64,000 nt of DNA. It comes from Eumeta japonica (Eukaryota; Arthropoda; Insecta; Lepidoptera; Psychidae). This document shows, piece by piece, positions 45,201-55,924 of the stretch. The first letter of the stretch is position 1. Each line of letters starts with the position of its first letter. A program made the position numbers and the translations under genes. The stretch lies in assembly GCA_005406025.1 (NCBI GenBank), contig BGZK01001619.1, positions 1 to 64,000 on the forward strand, written 5' to 3'. The notes below the pieces were generated by a model. The model did no database searches, was not told where the DNA came from, and was given only the letters and a program-made list of their open reading frames with translations.

Positions 45201-47384
45201 TAATTACAATAATTTATTACTACGTTTATTTTATCGTTTTCATGTTGCTTGAATTTTTTAAACGCAATTTTCAATAACTATGAAAATTTTGTCATTTTAA
45301 GAAAATGGAGATTTAGTAATCCGAATTTGTCGAAGTTGTAAATGTCAAACTTTGTTATTAATTATTGTTTTAGTTTAACAGAATTTAAGAAAATACATTT
45401 AGTTTTATAAATTGGTGTGTCATTGATAGCTATATCTATTGTTTAAATATGCTTTTCATATCCAATCGCAAATAAAAGTAAGAGTGTCCACTTAGATTTT
45501 TCAACCTAAGTAGTAGATATGACCATAAATTTGTTATATAAAGCTTAACGAATTGTATTCAATAAGCTATACGAATAAATTATGTCAGTTATTATGTAAT
45601 AAAATTATTTTTAAAGTATCTAATACTGTAAGTATAAATCGATTGTTTAATGTACATAATAAAGAGAATGAATAATAAATATAGTTTAAAAAAACTAAAA
45701 AAACACGCTTTTAAAGCACATTAAACTAAAAAGTGAAAAATAATCCTTAATATGAACTCAATAAAATAATGAATAATGACGAAAAATACTAGTATTGTTG
45801 TGGAAAAAGCGTGGGGCGCTCTTTATACGAAAAATGTGGCACAAAATTGCAATAAGTAAATAATACATTTTACATGATACATAATGAATTGAAATAATAT
45901 CCAATAGAATTAAATTAAAGAAAAGAAATACAATAAAGGTTCAAAAATAAGCAGTTAAATCTTATAGTCAAAAACTTAAAATATAACTAGTATTATCGTG
46001 TTGTGCAAGATTTTCTATATTTAAACTGTCCTTATTTTAGCAAATTATTTATTACGTTACTTTATTACATTGTTTAATTTTTGTTTACCAGAACCACCTC
46101 TCGGGGTAGGAGTTCATCTTACAATAAAAACAGGAGTTTGACCTGATCTCCTGCAGACGGAGGCCCGTTAGGGGCCCGTTCGAAGAACGAATCGGAGATA
46201 ACGAAACAAAACGACGAACGACCACGAATCAACAAAAAGTTCTGATGCGTATCAGATCTGCTAAATATGACATCACCGAGATAGGTCAAATGCAAAAGGG
46301 GAAATTTAGTACCTCGATTAATAAACTATATTTCAAATTTAGGGACACTTCCGGAAGCTTGTGCTAATTCAGACGAATGAATTCGAATCTGAAATACAGC
46401 TGTCTATAAGGAAATCTGCACACACAAAACAATATAAGAATAAATATTTGATGTTTGTTTGCCTGTTAGTCACAATTCGTGACTGCTTCGTTGAATTGCC
46501 GAAAGCCTCTTAGCCGATAGCTCGTGTTGATACATATAGAACAGAACTACCAGAATCTTGATTAACTCGCGATCGTGAACCGCTTGGTATCTGCCCATGC
46601 TAACTCCGTTGCGCCCCATTTCTTTCTCAAAACAGACCTCCTCAGTCTCCCAAAACCGACTGACTTTGCGCACGACTTATTGGTATATATATCCCCTCAA
46701 TTAAAAAGGATTTTCCCTTTTAATTATTTTGTAAGGACAAATGTTGCTTTCTCCTTTTCTGTTCTAGAGATGCTGACGTAATGTGCACGACATTTCTATC
46801 TGTTTTTACATTCATTTAATAACAAATGTAAATTCTATAATTAGTATAAGACGTACTGTGTAGGTTTGCTTGTTTTTTTTTATGAATGGTCTGGAGAGTT
46901 GCTTTAAATCAACGACAAATATCCATGACAATAAATAAATCGAAAGTGGTATTTCTTCCAATAATTTTTTATTTACCTTTTTTATATACTTATAGACAAC
47001 ATATAAAACACGTGAGTTGAAATAAACATATCTGAAACAAAAGACTGTTTTATTTTTATTATAATTTTCACTGGCGCAAATTCACCCAATAAATGATTTA
47101 CACTGCGTTTCTATAAACTCAAAATACATTTTAGTATTTTTTTTGTAGACAGACCTAAGCATCCGTTTCAAAACCAACCGAAAGCTGTTTAAAAAAAATA
47201 TTTCTGACCTCTATGGCCAAAGTCCGTCTCAAGGACCACGAGCGCATCGCCGAGTCCCTGAGAGGAATTTCGACCTCTTAAGAGATGCGTCACAGAGTAA
47301 ATGTTTAAATTATAAAATTTGACAAAAATGTCGCATGTATAGTTTCATGTATTAGTGATATACATATATAGATATAAATAAATA
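42221..47384. other. Intergenic, nothing recognised
   Basis: About 5 kb of AT-rich sequence. GC-richer patches at 43120-43210, 44240-44330, 46090-46240 and 47205-47280 gave no convincing coding match. Overlapping ORFs at 46470-46781 on both strands are not recognisable. Confidence 0.45.
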
Positions 47385-47722
47385 AAAAGTACCCTTTTCT
47401 TATTCCAAGAGGAAGTCTACTTCTACTCAAAATTTAATGAAAATCTGTTAAGCCGCTATAGAGATTAGCGTGGACAAACAAACAGGCAGACCCTATAATG
47501 AATTCGTATATATTATATGATTATAATCGTCAATTTGCGTCATGGTCGATGATTAAGTTATAAATAGATATACATACAGACAGAAAGTAAACATATATTT
47601 CATAATTGGTAGAATTGGGATCAGTGCGCCATAAAAGAATAAAATATCACAAAGTTTATAAAAAAATATATATGTACAGACCGACGATAAATTTATATAG
47701 TTGAATAAATATAAAGATTAAA
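47385..47722 (+). repeat. Dispersed repeat tail, same type as 33871-35678
   Basis: Contains ACATACAGACAGAAAGTAAA, then ATATGTACAGACCGACGATA and TTTATATAGTTGAATAAATA, the tail signature of the repeat at 33871-35678. Confidence 0.5.
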
Positions 47723-48383
47723 GACATTATTATATAGGATAAAATATAAAAATACTAGTGGGTGTTATTGGTTTTATTTCGATACAAACCCTTTTGGAGC
47801 TTTTGGAGCTATAAGCGAGTGGATGGATTGTACTCTCAGTGTCTGCAAAGCTTTTAAAGTAAGAGAGACAGAGCTTGAAGCTTTGTGTTACGAAGATTTT
47901 TTCTGGTCAGCTTCCAGCCGCCGACACGTGAATCAGAAATCTCATTTCAAAATTATTATATTCAAATATGTCTGACGATGTTTGTTCAGTAGCCATATTT
48001 TGTTTTGTTAAAATACGTTATTTTTCGCTAAACACGTGCACTCGTGAAGCTCTTTTTTAGAAGTCTGTTGGTAAATATACTTGATCGTGTATTTTGACTG
48101 TCATTCCGTCAATCACTTATCATTCACGACTGATGGAAATGACATAACGCATCGTGCAGACCCTATTCTAGCTCCGGCTGCCGCGTGAGACATACCTACC
48201 TATATTCACGCTTGCATCGCTACTGATCCGAAATACCATAAATAATTAATATCAATTATTTTGTGTTAATAATTTAGTGCATTAAACAATTTTTTAATAA
48301 ATAGATTGATTAATGCATTTTACTTATCAACATATCTACTTCATACAAATATTGAATAGAGAGAGCTGGTGTGTCAGGCCAAA
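47723..48383. other. Region upstream of the candidate gene at 48384
   Basis: No gene seen. It would contain the promoter and 5' UTR if the three-exon candidate is real; no clear TATA or initiator motif stands out. Confidence 0.35.
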
Positions 48384-50539
48384 ATGGCACAGCAGCTGCA
48401 GGCAGGACAGGCTAAGGCTCGTCGCTCAGACATACTGCTTCGCGTCTTGGTGGTAAGTTGTCATATTGTTGATAACAATAATATAAAAATTACTTCGTAT
48501 TATTCATAATTCAATTAATTTTCCTCTTTTTAGGGTGATGTGCCTTAAAAAGAACACTTCATCACCGTTATCTGTTTTTCTGTTAAAAGCCTTTTTCTAA
48601 GAGTATATTTATTAACCAATCAGCATGAAATCATTAATTAAATTCAAATCAATATCAAATAAGTTTCTAAGTTGTCACAATAAATATGGTTATTTATCTG
48701 TACATGTAAAAATTGATGTATATCCCCCGCGAACTTTAAAACAGCTGGGCCGATTTTAATAAAATTTTCAGGACATCTTTGGAATAGTTCAGCAGGTGAT
48801 CCTGTAAAATTTGATAGCAATCCGATGAACAGATTGTTTTCGTTTTTAATTGTATGATATACATTTAAGACTGCCTATAGGTACCGGCTAAAACTTCATC
48901 GTATCACTGCCACCATCCATCCACCTAAGGTCATCTGGCTATAGATAATTGCTACTCGTGCATAGCCAAAGCAATACAAGTTTTCTTAGAACTTATAGCA
49001 ATTTTGGCGGGGAGATTACTCTAGTTATAATAATTTAAAGAGCTATGCTGTAATTAAGTCGGTTATTTGAATAACATAGTTTAAAGCTAGCAAGAAACAG
49101 GTTCTTTAGGGATACATTACCCCAATATTTCCAGCGCTATTGACAATTGAATATAAACAGAGGTGTATATGTAATTTTACATAACATAGAGAAAAAAAAG
49201 ATGAATATAAATTATAGAAATAGGCTATAGATATCAAAAAATGCAAGACTTCATATTTTACTTTTTTATTTAACACTTATTAACAAGATGTTTTATCATT
49301 TTTATGTAGTTGTAAGGATAATATTCTAGTCTTTAGTTTTCTGATTATTATAAATGGTAATTTAATTAAATAAGATTTACTTAATATGTGACAAAAAATT
49401 CATTACATTAAAAAATATTTATTCTGCTTATAAATATAGTACATTTGTGATTATTTTAAATATTTTTGATTTTAGCTAGCCCTGTTTCAAGTCAACGACC
49501 CAAGCGAAGATGCGTTATTATGTCTAGTATGTTTGTGAATATAACATTTAATTATGTATATTATTTTAACAGCATTTTAGGAAAGAATATACACCTGAAT
49601 GTAAAACATCAGGTAACAAGTTACCTTAATCAAAAATGATTCATATTTTTTACTCATATTATAATGGCTGATAGGGTGCCATATAATCTGTGTGACATAC
49701 ATAATTGCCACACAGATTATACAGTAACTGTTATTATGTTTAGAAAAATATTATTTTTTATGACAATACTTCTGTAATAAAAGTAACTAGCTGCCCCGTG
49801 CGAAAATTTCGCACAATATTGTGGACTGCAAATATTTTTTACATTCATTTTTTCCTATCAATTAATAATCAGAAATTTTCGACTCAAGAGTGTATAGTGC
49901 ACTCGCTTCGCTCGTGCGCAAAAACCCGTTAATTATAAAAATTCGACGATATTGCTAGTCAACAGCGCCATCTAGTAAATGTTTTTAAAAACATTTACCA
50001 ACATAAAATAGTTTATAAACAACCTGTAAATGGCGCTTCTGTCATTTGTTATAAAAATTGTTTATTAATGTTTTTTATTAACAAAAAGATTTTTTCGAAT
50101 TCTTGCATATTTTTAGCATAAAGTACAAATAATAAGCTTCAACTGGGTTTTTTTTTTGGTGTAGTATTGAATGAGATCTCGGGTGCCAGAAAAAAACACC
50201 TTTTAGAAATATTAAATATATTATTCTAAATTAAATAAAGTCTAAAAACCTATATCATTTTTGGTTTTCATATCAGTCAAAAGTCTAATTCGATTTAATG
50301 GAATTCAATGTTATTTGTTGATAGAAATTATTTTTAGAAAACGATTGGTATGAGTTTTTAATTAACTGTAAAAAATGTAAAGGTAGGACGGATACGTCTT
50401 GGGTTGTCGACTTGGAAGGCTGAAGAAAAAACCTGCCAATGCTGCGCAAGATAAAGCTGAAGCCATGCGCGCCCAAACTGAGGCGTCTCATTTGCAAGTT
50501 GAAGCGTCCCGCGCACAGGCTGACGCGTGCCGCGCCTAG
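48384..50539 (+). CDS. Candidate three-exon gene for a 90-residue protein of unknown function
   Basis: Exon 1 (48384-48452) begins with ATG and encodes MAQQLQAGQAKARRSDILLR, then VLV, ending at a GTAAGT donor. Exon 2 (49476-49526) follows a TTTTAG acceptor, encodes LALFQVNDPSEDALLCL and ends at GTATGT. Exon 3 (50387-50539) would start after a weak TAG acceptor and encodes GRLKKKPANAAQDKAEAMRA, then QTEASHLQVEASRAQADACR, then Ala-stop, an Ala/Gln/Glu-rich helical tail. All junctions are phase 0. A polyadenylation signal AATAAA lies at 50564-50569. I do not recognise the protein. The weak third acceptor is the main doubt; exon 3 also has a competing frame from an upstream acceptor at 50337 (NDWYEFLINCKKCKGR). 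It could be host or transposon-derived. Confidence 0.35.
48715..48860. repeat. Dispersed repeat fragment
   Basis: CCCCCGCGAACTTTAAAACA, then GCTGGGCCGATTTT and GGTGATCCTGTAAAATTTGA, resembles a common non-autonomous insect repeat. It lies in intron 1 of the candidate gene. Confidence 0.4.
49682..49721. repeat. Perfect 13-bp inverted repeat
   Basis: TATAATCTGTGTG at 49682-49694 is reverse-complemented at 49709-49721, with a 14-nt loop. Confidence 0.85.
49786..50070. repeat. Dispersed repeat with AGCGCCATCTAG motif and 24-bp palindrome
   Basis: CTAGCTGCCCCGTGCGAAAA, then CAGCGCCATCTAGT are motifs of common lepidopteran non-autonomous repeats. A perfect 24-bp palindrome (GTAAATGTTTTT plus its complement) lies at 49975-49998. 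It sits in intron 2 of the candidate gene. Confidence 0.45.
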
Positions 50540-51264
50540 GTAGTAACATTTGCAAAGTGTTTAAATAAAAGTAGTTGATTTTTATTCTTTTTAATTACCG
50601 TTTGTTTTTACTGGAGAGAGTGATTATGGAGTAGACAATTTCAAATTGTTATGCACCTCGCTTTAATACTATAATTTTATGTCAATTGCATGAATATGTG
50701 TTTAATATTTTATCTTTGGAGCCTATTTAATATTAAAGGAACGAAAAAATTTCAAGGTTATTTTTTTGTTTTGTTGCAATTAAATTAATACCATCTATAA
50801 TAAAATTTATGTTTATTGATTTTGTTATAAATGGTCAGCCGATAGCCTTTAAACACTACGTAGTTGCTGTAAATATCATTCTTGCAACAAGTATTCCTCG
50901 TCTGGTAGAGTTTCGAATGTATCCTGGATCACTTGTAGGCTCAAATACCTTTCTCCTACTTCTGTTCTTGATTCATGCACTATAAGTTTGTGTCTATTTG
51001 CAAAATTATGTTACATAGTGCATGCATTTACGATGCGAGCCACCATGTGATGGTTGTGGTGCACCACTACTCCGTGAGACAACAAACGTGTTTTTAATGC
51101 ACCTATGCATCGGTCAACAGTATTCCTAGTAATGCAGTGAATTTTGGTAAATTTTCTTGTTCAGTGTCAGCAGCAGCATCTATGATTGGAGTCAAAAGCC
51201 ATGGCCTCAATGGATATTAAGAATCACCTATAAAAATAATATAGTCAAATGTAAAGTGTGAAAG

Positions 51265-51352
51265 TAAACGTAAGCAAAACTAAGGTGATGGTGTTTGAAA
51301 GAATTGTTAGTATGACCGAATGTGATATATGTATAGCAGAGGGCAAAAAACT
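51265..51352 (+). mobile_element. LINE reverse transcriptase fragment (first part)
   Basis: One frame gives VNVSKTKVMVFERIVSMTEC, a post-catalytic RT stretch (family: LxVNVxKTKVMVFER) common in insect non-LTR elements. It is interrupted at about 51350 and resumes near 52180. Confidence 0.65.
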
Positions 51353-52179
51353 CCTTTTTTTTTTTGCTCTGTCCTAGAAAAATGTTAGTTTATCGTATAT
51401 TATAAGAGCCCTCTCCAAATATCAGCTCAATAAAAATTTTTAAGGGTCTCTAGAAATTTTCAAAACCTATAAATATCGATTCCTTTTTTCTGTTATAATC
51501 TTTTTCTCGTTATTTTATTATATTTAAGGTTGAAAATTATATATATTCTGAAAATTTGAAGTCATTATTTTAATATCGAATGGTCGCTCAATATTTTATA
51601 ACTTTTAAAATAGTGTACTTAAATGTTTACGAGTGCCTTGTGAGTAAACGAATAAAATCCAGAAAGACATTTGAGTCTGCTGCTTTTTGACATTAAAAAG
51701 TTTTCCCGTGGTTGGTTTTGGATAATTAAGAAACAACAAAAAATATTCACAAAAAAAATGAAAGAAATTAGAGAATAACTGATGTAGGTCCTAACCTCAA
51801 TGATAAAGATTTCAAAAAAATTAATTAAAGACTTCAGTGGTAGATTTTTCATTTGAAATGCAGTAATTATACGTGATTGTCTTTCTCTTTTATTTATGTC
51901 TCCTGGTTTATTTCTATCCTTTAATACACCCAGTTTGAGAAAATAAATTGACAATGCCATGATATTCATGCTTAAGGTCATTAAAAAAAATTAAGTTCAC
52001 TACCTAAAAATTAAAAAAAAATTAACCAACCTTTAGATATCAACTAATTATTAAATTTCCATAAATCATATAATTTAAAACCTAGAATACCGTTTAAAGA
52101 AGAGAAGAAAGATTACAAAGAAAAAAATCACTTCTTGACAACTTAGAATTTTTTTATTTATTTTACATATTTTCCCAGT

Positions 52180-52531
52180 AAACTTGAAGAAGTAAAAGAG
52201 TTTGTCTACTTGGATAGGAAATAAATGAATGGGACTTTATTTGCTGTTACGAATAATAAAAGTATAACGACAAGCACATTCATCTCTCCATAATAGAATT
52301 TTTGTTCCTTAGATTATATATGATAGTGTTCGGTGTGAAAGCAATTTTTATACTATGTGCGTTTTAAAAAATAAATATAAGAATAATGATGATGAATGAC
52401 AATCTTTAAGAATGTTATAACTAGAATGGAAAAAATAAAAAGGAATGTTGTGGGTGAAAATCTGGCAAAAACTAATGAAAATAGAATGACAAAACAAATC
52501 CAAAGACCTAGATTTGTTTTGTCATTCTATT
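52180..52531 (+). mobile_element. LINE reverse transcriptase fragment (second part)
   Basis: KLEEVKEFVYLDRK, then MNGTLFAVTNNKSIT (52182-52265), and later ENRMTKQIQR (52478-52509), follow the order of the same insect LINE family (VKEFVYLGSLFT, NGALLAVMNSK, RLTKQIYxA). The coding match stops exactly in the perfect inverted repeat at 52480-52531. Confidence 0.65.
52480..52531. repeat. Perfect 21-bp inverted repeat, 10-nt loop
   Basis: AATAGAATGACAAAACAAAT plus C at 52480-52500 is exactly reverse-complemented at 52511-52531. The left arm is LINE coding sequence, the right arm its inverted copy. Confidence 0.95.
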
Positions 52532-52631
52532 GGACATGCATGAGATGAAAGATTTGACAAGAGTTTCCCCAAAAAGAATGTTATGTTAACTGTATTCCCC
52601 TTTTGATATACAGACATCTGTATACATAAAA

Positions 52632-52790
52632 AACTGGCCAAGAGCATGTCGCACCATGCTCTCTGTAGGGTTCCAAAGCCATCACTACAAAGAAATGCAC
52701 TGCAGATGAAAAAAACTATGTAGTTACACTTTTTTCCATGTTTCCCACACATAAGTATAAGCTCTTTAGTCACCTATAACTAGAAAAACA
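52632..52790 (+). repeat. Dispersed repeat (CTGGCCAAGAGCATGTCG type)
   Basis: ACTGGCCAAGAGCATGTCGC, then ACCATGCTCTCTGTAGGGTT is a diverged relative of the repeat at 41782-42220. It has an internal 8-bp hairpin (AGAGCATG). Confidence 0.6.
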
Positions 52791-53411
52791 AATAGGCATC
52801 TCGACTATTACTCTTAAAATAGTGTAAACCAAAAAGCACCAGCAAAGGAGCATATCTTCATGGCACGTATGTCTTTTTGTTTTGTTTAGAAGTGCAGTTT
52901 TTCAGCAATTACTCAAAAAGGTATATCTGATCATGTGCAAAATAATTTTCCTGTAAAATATTTATTAAGTGTTATCTTTTTAAAAATCATATATTTAGAT
53001 AAAACTTATACTTACCAATATACTAAACATTTTCACCATCAAGATAAAGTTGTTGCAAATGAGTATTTATGTCTGACTATCTCCGAATATATGCATCATG
53101 TGCAGCTCCCCCAAAACTAGCATCGATATTTAAATTATTTAATCAATATCAAATATTTGTAATGGAAAGAAATTAATGTTATTTCATTTTTTGCTACTGA
53201 AACAAACAACCTTAATAAAAATATAATAATAATAGCCTTTTTTCAGATCTTAACCTAATAACAAAGTATGGAAGGTATAAATATACAAACTAAATGCAAA
53301 AACTAAATATAAAATTTTTCTTATACGTTACTAAAAATTTGTTTTTTGGTGATTTTCTGAAGATCTGTTTGCCAATCAGCAAATGCCTCCTCCAACCTTT
53401 TTCACTGTGAT

Positions 53412-53905
53412 CTATCTTGAGCCACTCTGTTCTTTCGAGTAATCTTCGCTGATATTAATTTCTTTTAAGTTCTTCTTATTTTTCGTAAACTCGGTCTTTC
53501 TCCAGTTATTTAGAAACGCACAAAGTACTGGTCGTGGTTTTTTATTTTCTTTGTTTTTAGATCTTTTGCGATGAATTTTGTTGATTTCATGATCCTGTAC
53601 AATAATATTCAGATCATCTTTAAAATTTTCTTTTAATTTTTGTAGCAATTCAGAGTTAGAAGTTTCTTTTCCTTTTAGGCCAAGTATTATAATATTATTG
53701 TTATTTTCCCCTTTTTTTAGGAATCATATTTCTTTCTCTAATTTTCCTATCTTGATTTTAAGTTTTTATTTTCTTCTATTAAAGAAATCAACTTTTCCTC
53801 CATTATTTCCATAAAATTTTTTATAATTGTTTTCTACAATTCAGCTGTTTGATTTTGAATCCCAATTTTTGTTTTATCAAACAATATTAAGTATTTTCCT
53901 TCCAT
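53412..53905 (-). mobile_element. LINE ORF1-like fragment
   Basis: It starts MEGKYLILFDKTKIGIQNQ at 53905, with a coiled-coil-like Glu/Lys/Asn-rich stretch, and is interrupted by stops near 53770-53650. From 53648 it reads IVQDHEINKIHRKRSKNKEN, then KKPRPVLCAFLNNWRKTEFT, then KNKKNLKEINISEDYSKE. The RPRPVLVxFxxxxxKxxIxxxxKxLK pattern is the nucleic-acid-chaperone end found in ORF1-type proteins of many LINEs. It is embedded in the old Harbinger gene. Confidence 0.6.
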
Positions 53906-54780
53906 TGTAAATATTTTGTGGAGTGGCGGAACGTGATAGTAAAAGTGTGATAGTTATTTTTCTCTCTTGGCAACACTGATTAAAATATATGTTAATATTT
54001 TGCTTTTGATTTATCGTCGATCTCGAACAATCATACAGATCTGAATCTTTTATTCACTTCACGAAGGGTTTCTTTCCGTTTTGTGAGGTAGATATTCAAG
54101 GATTGCTGTTTCTCATTTTATTTGTCGATTTCTTCAGGAGCTCATCACTATAGTGTTTACACTTCCAATACCAGATCTATATAAAATTATTAAAAAACGA
54201 TGTGTTCTCGATCACAACCACCCACAAAATCCATAACCTTATGAACAACCCTAAATGTGCAGTTTTGTATAAAATTACAGGGACCCGACTTACTGTTTGG
54301 ACATTTCTAAAATAATTATCTTTCCAATTAAAAAACCTATGGGTTCAAACCAATGCCACATGCATACCATCAATACATCCAAAACACCAGAAATTCCAAA
54401 TTTTGTATAAAATCTAGAAATAAAATACTATTTAGAAATTTCTCCAAGCTAATGCATAGGTGAACAATGTGTATTTAATAAATATAAGCTCAAATGTAAA
54501 ATAATATATTTTTATGATAGATATTAAGCACCATTATAAAATGGATTAGAATTTAAATTGAAATTAAGTAAATTTCTACCTGACAGCTAATTCTGTGCAC
54601 TTCTGTGAAATACTTTCCTCTCGATGCAATAAAAAATATATAATTAAAATAAACATAAATTATGCTACCGATACAAAGATTCCACCTTTGATATATTTTT
54701 ACATATCAATTCTATGCACGTAAACCCGCATATGCAAAGAATTAACTGCCTGGTCACTAGGCAGTTAGTTCTGTGATTCT

Positions 54781-54840
54781 TTTTCTTTCATTATAGGTAG
54801 ATCTGAGAAATGTCTCAGATCTACCTACAGTGAAAGAAAA
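54781..54840. repeat. 28-bp inverted repeat with two mismatches, 4-nt loop
   Basis: The arms 54781-54808 and 54813-54840 pair except at two positions; the core AGGTAGATCTGAGA is perfect. It lies between two blocks of the old Harbinger gene. Confidence 0.9.
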
Positions 54841-55420
54841 CAAATCATACAATAATTTATCACTGGAAATTTTATTTATTAGAATTAAAATAACTATTTT
54901 AAAAAAATGGATTAATGTACATTTTATCCATTTTTACATACACGTGTACAATACACGTCTCTCTTCTGTGTTTGAGGAAAGCGAATATATTTCGTGAGGA
55001 TATTTACATGATTTAATGCCCGCGTCATTTCTCTGATGGCGTTTGAAACGCTGGCTTGACTTAAACCATGCAAATAACCCATTCCCAGAGGTTTTTAGTA
55101 TGAACCAGTTGCATAAAATGAAAGTGCAGCGAACGCCTTTAACATTTCAGTAGTTATTGTTACACATATATGTAACAATGCAGACAAGGAAATAAAAATA
55201 GAATCTTTGTTATTTTATAGCTCTTTACCTTACACTCCACACTGATTTTTGTCCTTCTTGAACGTATAAATTGAGGTCGAAGTTCATTACACAGAATGAA
55301 AAACATTGTTTCCGTAAGCCTATAATGTTTTTAAATTCAGCATCGGACAATCCCAAAGCCACTTTACTACTTCGTCGCGGAGAATTTGGCGTCTTCTTTT
55401 TAATTTTAAATGCACTGACG

Positions 55421-55924
55421 TCTGTTTTCCGCTCTTAACGCCGCAATAATTAACATTGCCCGAGACAAGACGAAAAAAACTTGACCTCTAAAGGAAACGT
55501 GTTTATATGGTTAATTGAGAAAAAAAAACAAACTCGAAACGCACATATTTGGGTTTCGATTTTGTTGTTTTTTTAAATACCTAATAAAATGTGAAAATTT
55601 TTTGTAATTATTCAGAGATTTGGGTAGTTATTATCCAAATAAAGACGTCACAAACAATAATTACTTTATTATTTAAAGAATCTGAATACAATATAAACGA
55701 CCACAATAGCAATCATTTGACAACAGCTCTAAGAGCGATTGTAGTTTGCCAGATAAAATTGCTCGCTATTTGCTATCGTGTTGCTATCAAACTGCTTAGT
55801 TGACGCCAAAATGACGCCAAAACGTCATTTTTTACAAAAAAAAAATGCGCACTATTTTATTGTACGTACTCGTCAAGCAATCTCTAATTGATGTTTAGCA
55901 ATCAATTATGCGATAGTCGCGCAA
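55421..55924. other. Probable 5' side of the old Harbinger element, nothing definite
   Basis: AT-rich; GACGCCAAAATGACGCCAAA at 55802-55821 is a short direct repeat. No terminal inverted repeat matching the other side (50580-50870) was found. Confidence 0.4.

Larger units (their letters stand above)
50876..55420 (-). pseudogene. Old Harbinger transposase, split and decayed
   Basis: PIF/Harbinger transposases (DDE_Tnp_4 family) cut and paste their element. Three minus-strand blocks lie in the right order. At about 55180-54970 is the N-terminal domain (LKAFAALSFYATGSY, then MGYLHGLSQASVSNAIREMT, then ILTKYIRFPQ). At about 54390-54280 is the first catalytic stretch (CFGCIDGMHVAL, where the family has GCIDGTHV with a catalytic Asp, then FNWKDNYF). 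At 51235-50876 is the C-terminal block (YPLRPWLLTP, later CIGALKTRLLSH, then HNHHMVARIVNAC, then ETLPDEEYLLQE and stop). The Gly of the usual GDSGYP is a stop codon. The gap between blocks is filled by LINE fragments and a dispersed repeat. It is a different family from the element at 57897-60723. No terminal repeats were found. Confidence 0.7.

Noticed and set aside
46470..46781. Overlapping 67- and 68-codon frames
   Set aside because: Antisense overlap, no recognisable similarity, no splice or polyadenylation context.
50338..50427. Alternative frame reading NDWYEFLINCKKCKGR as part of the candidate gene
   Set aside because: Its phase does not join the preceding exon and it meets a stop at 50427; kept only as a competing reading of exon 3.
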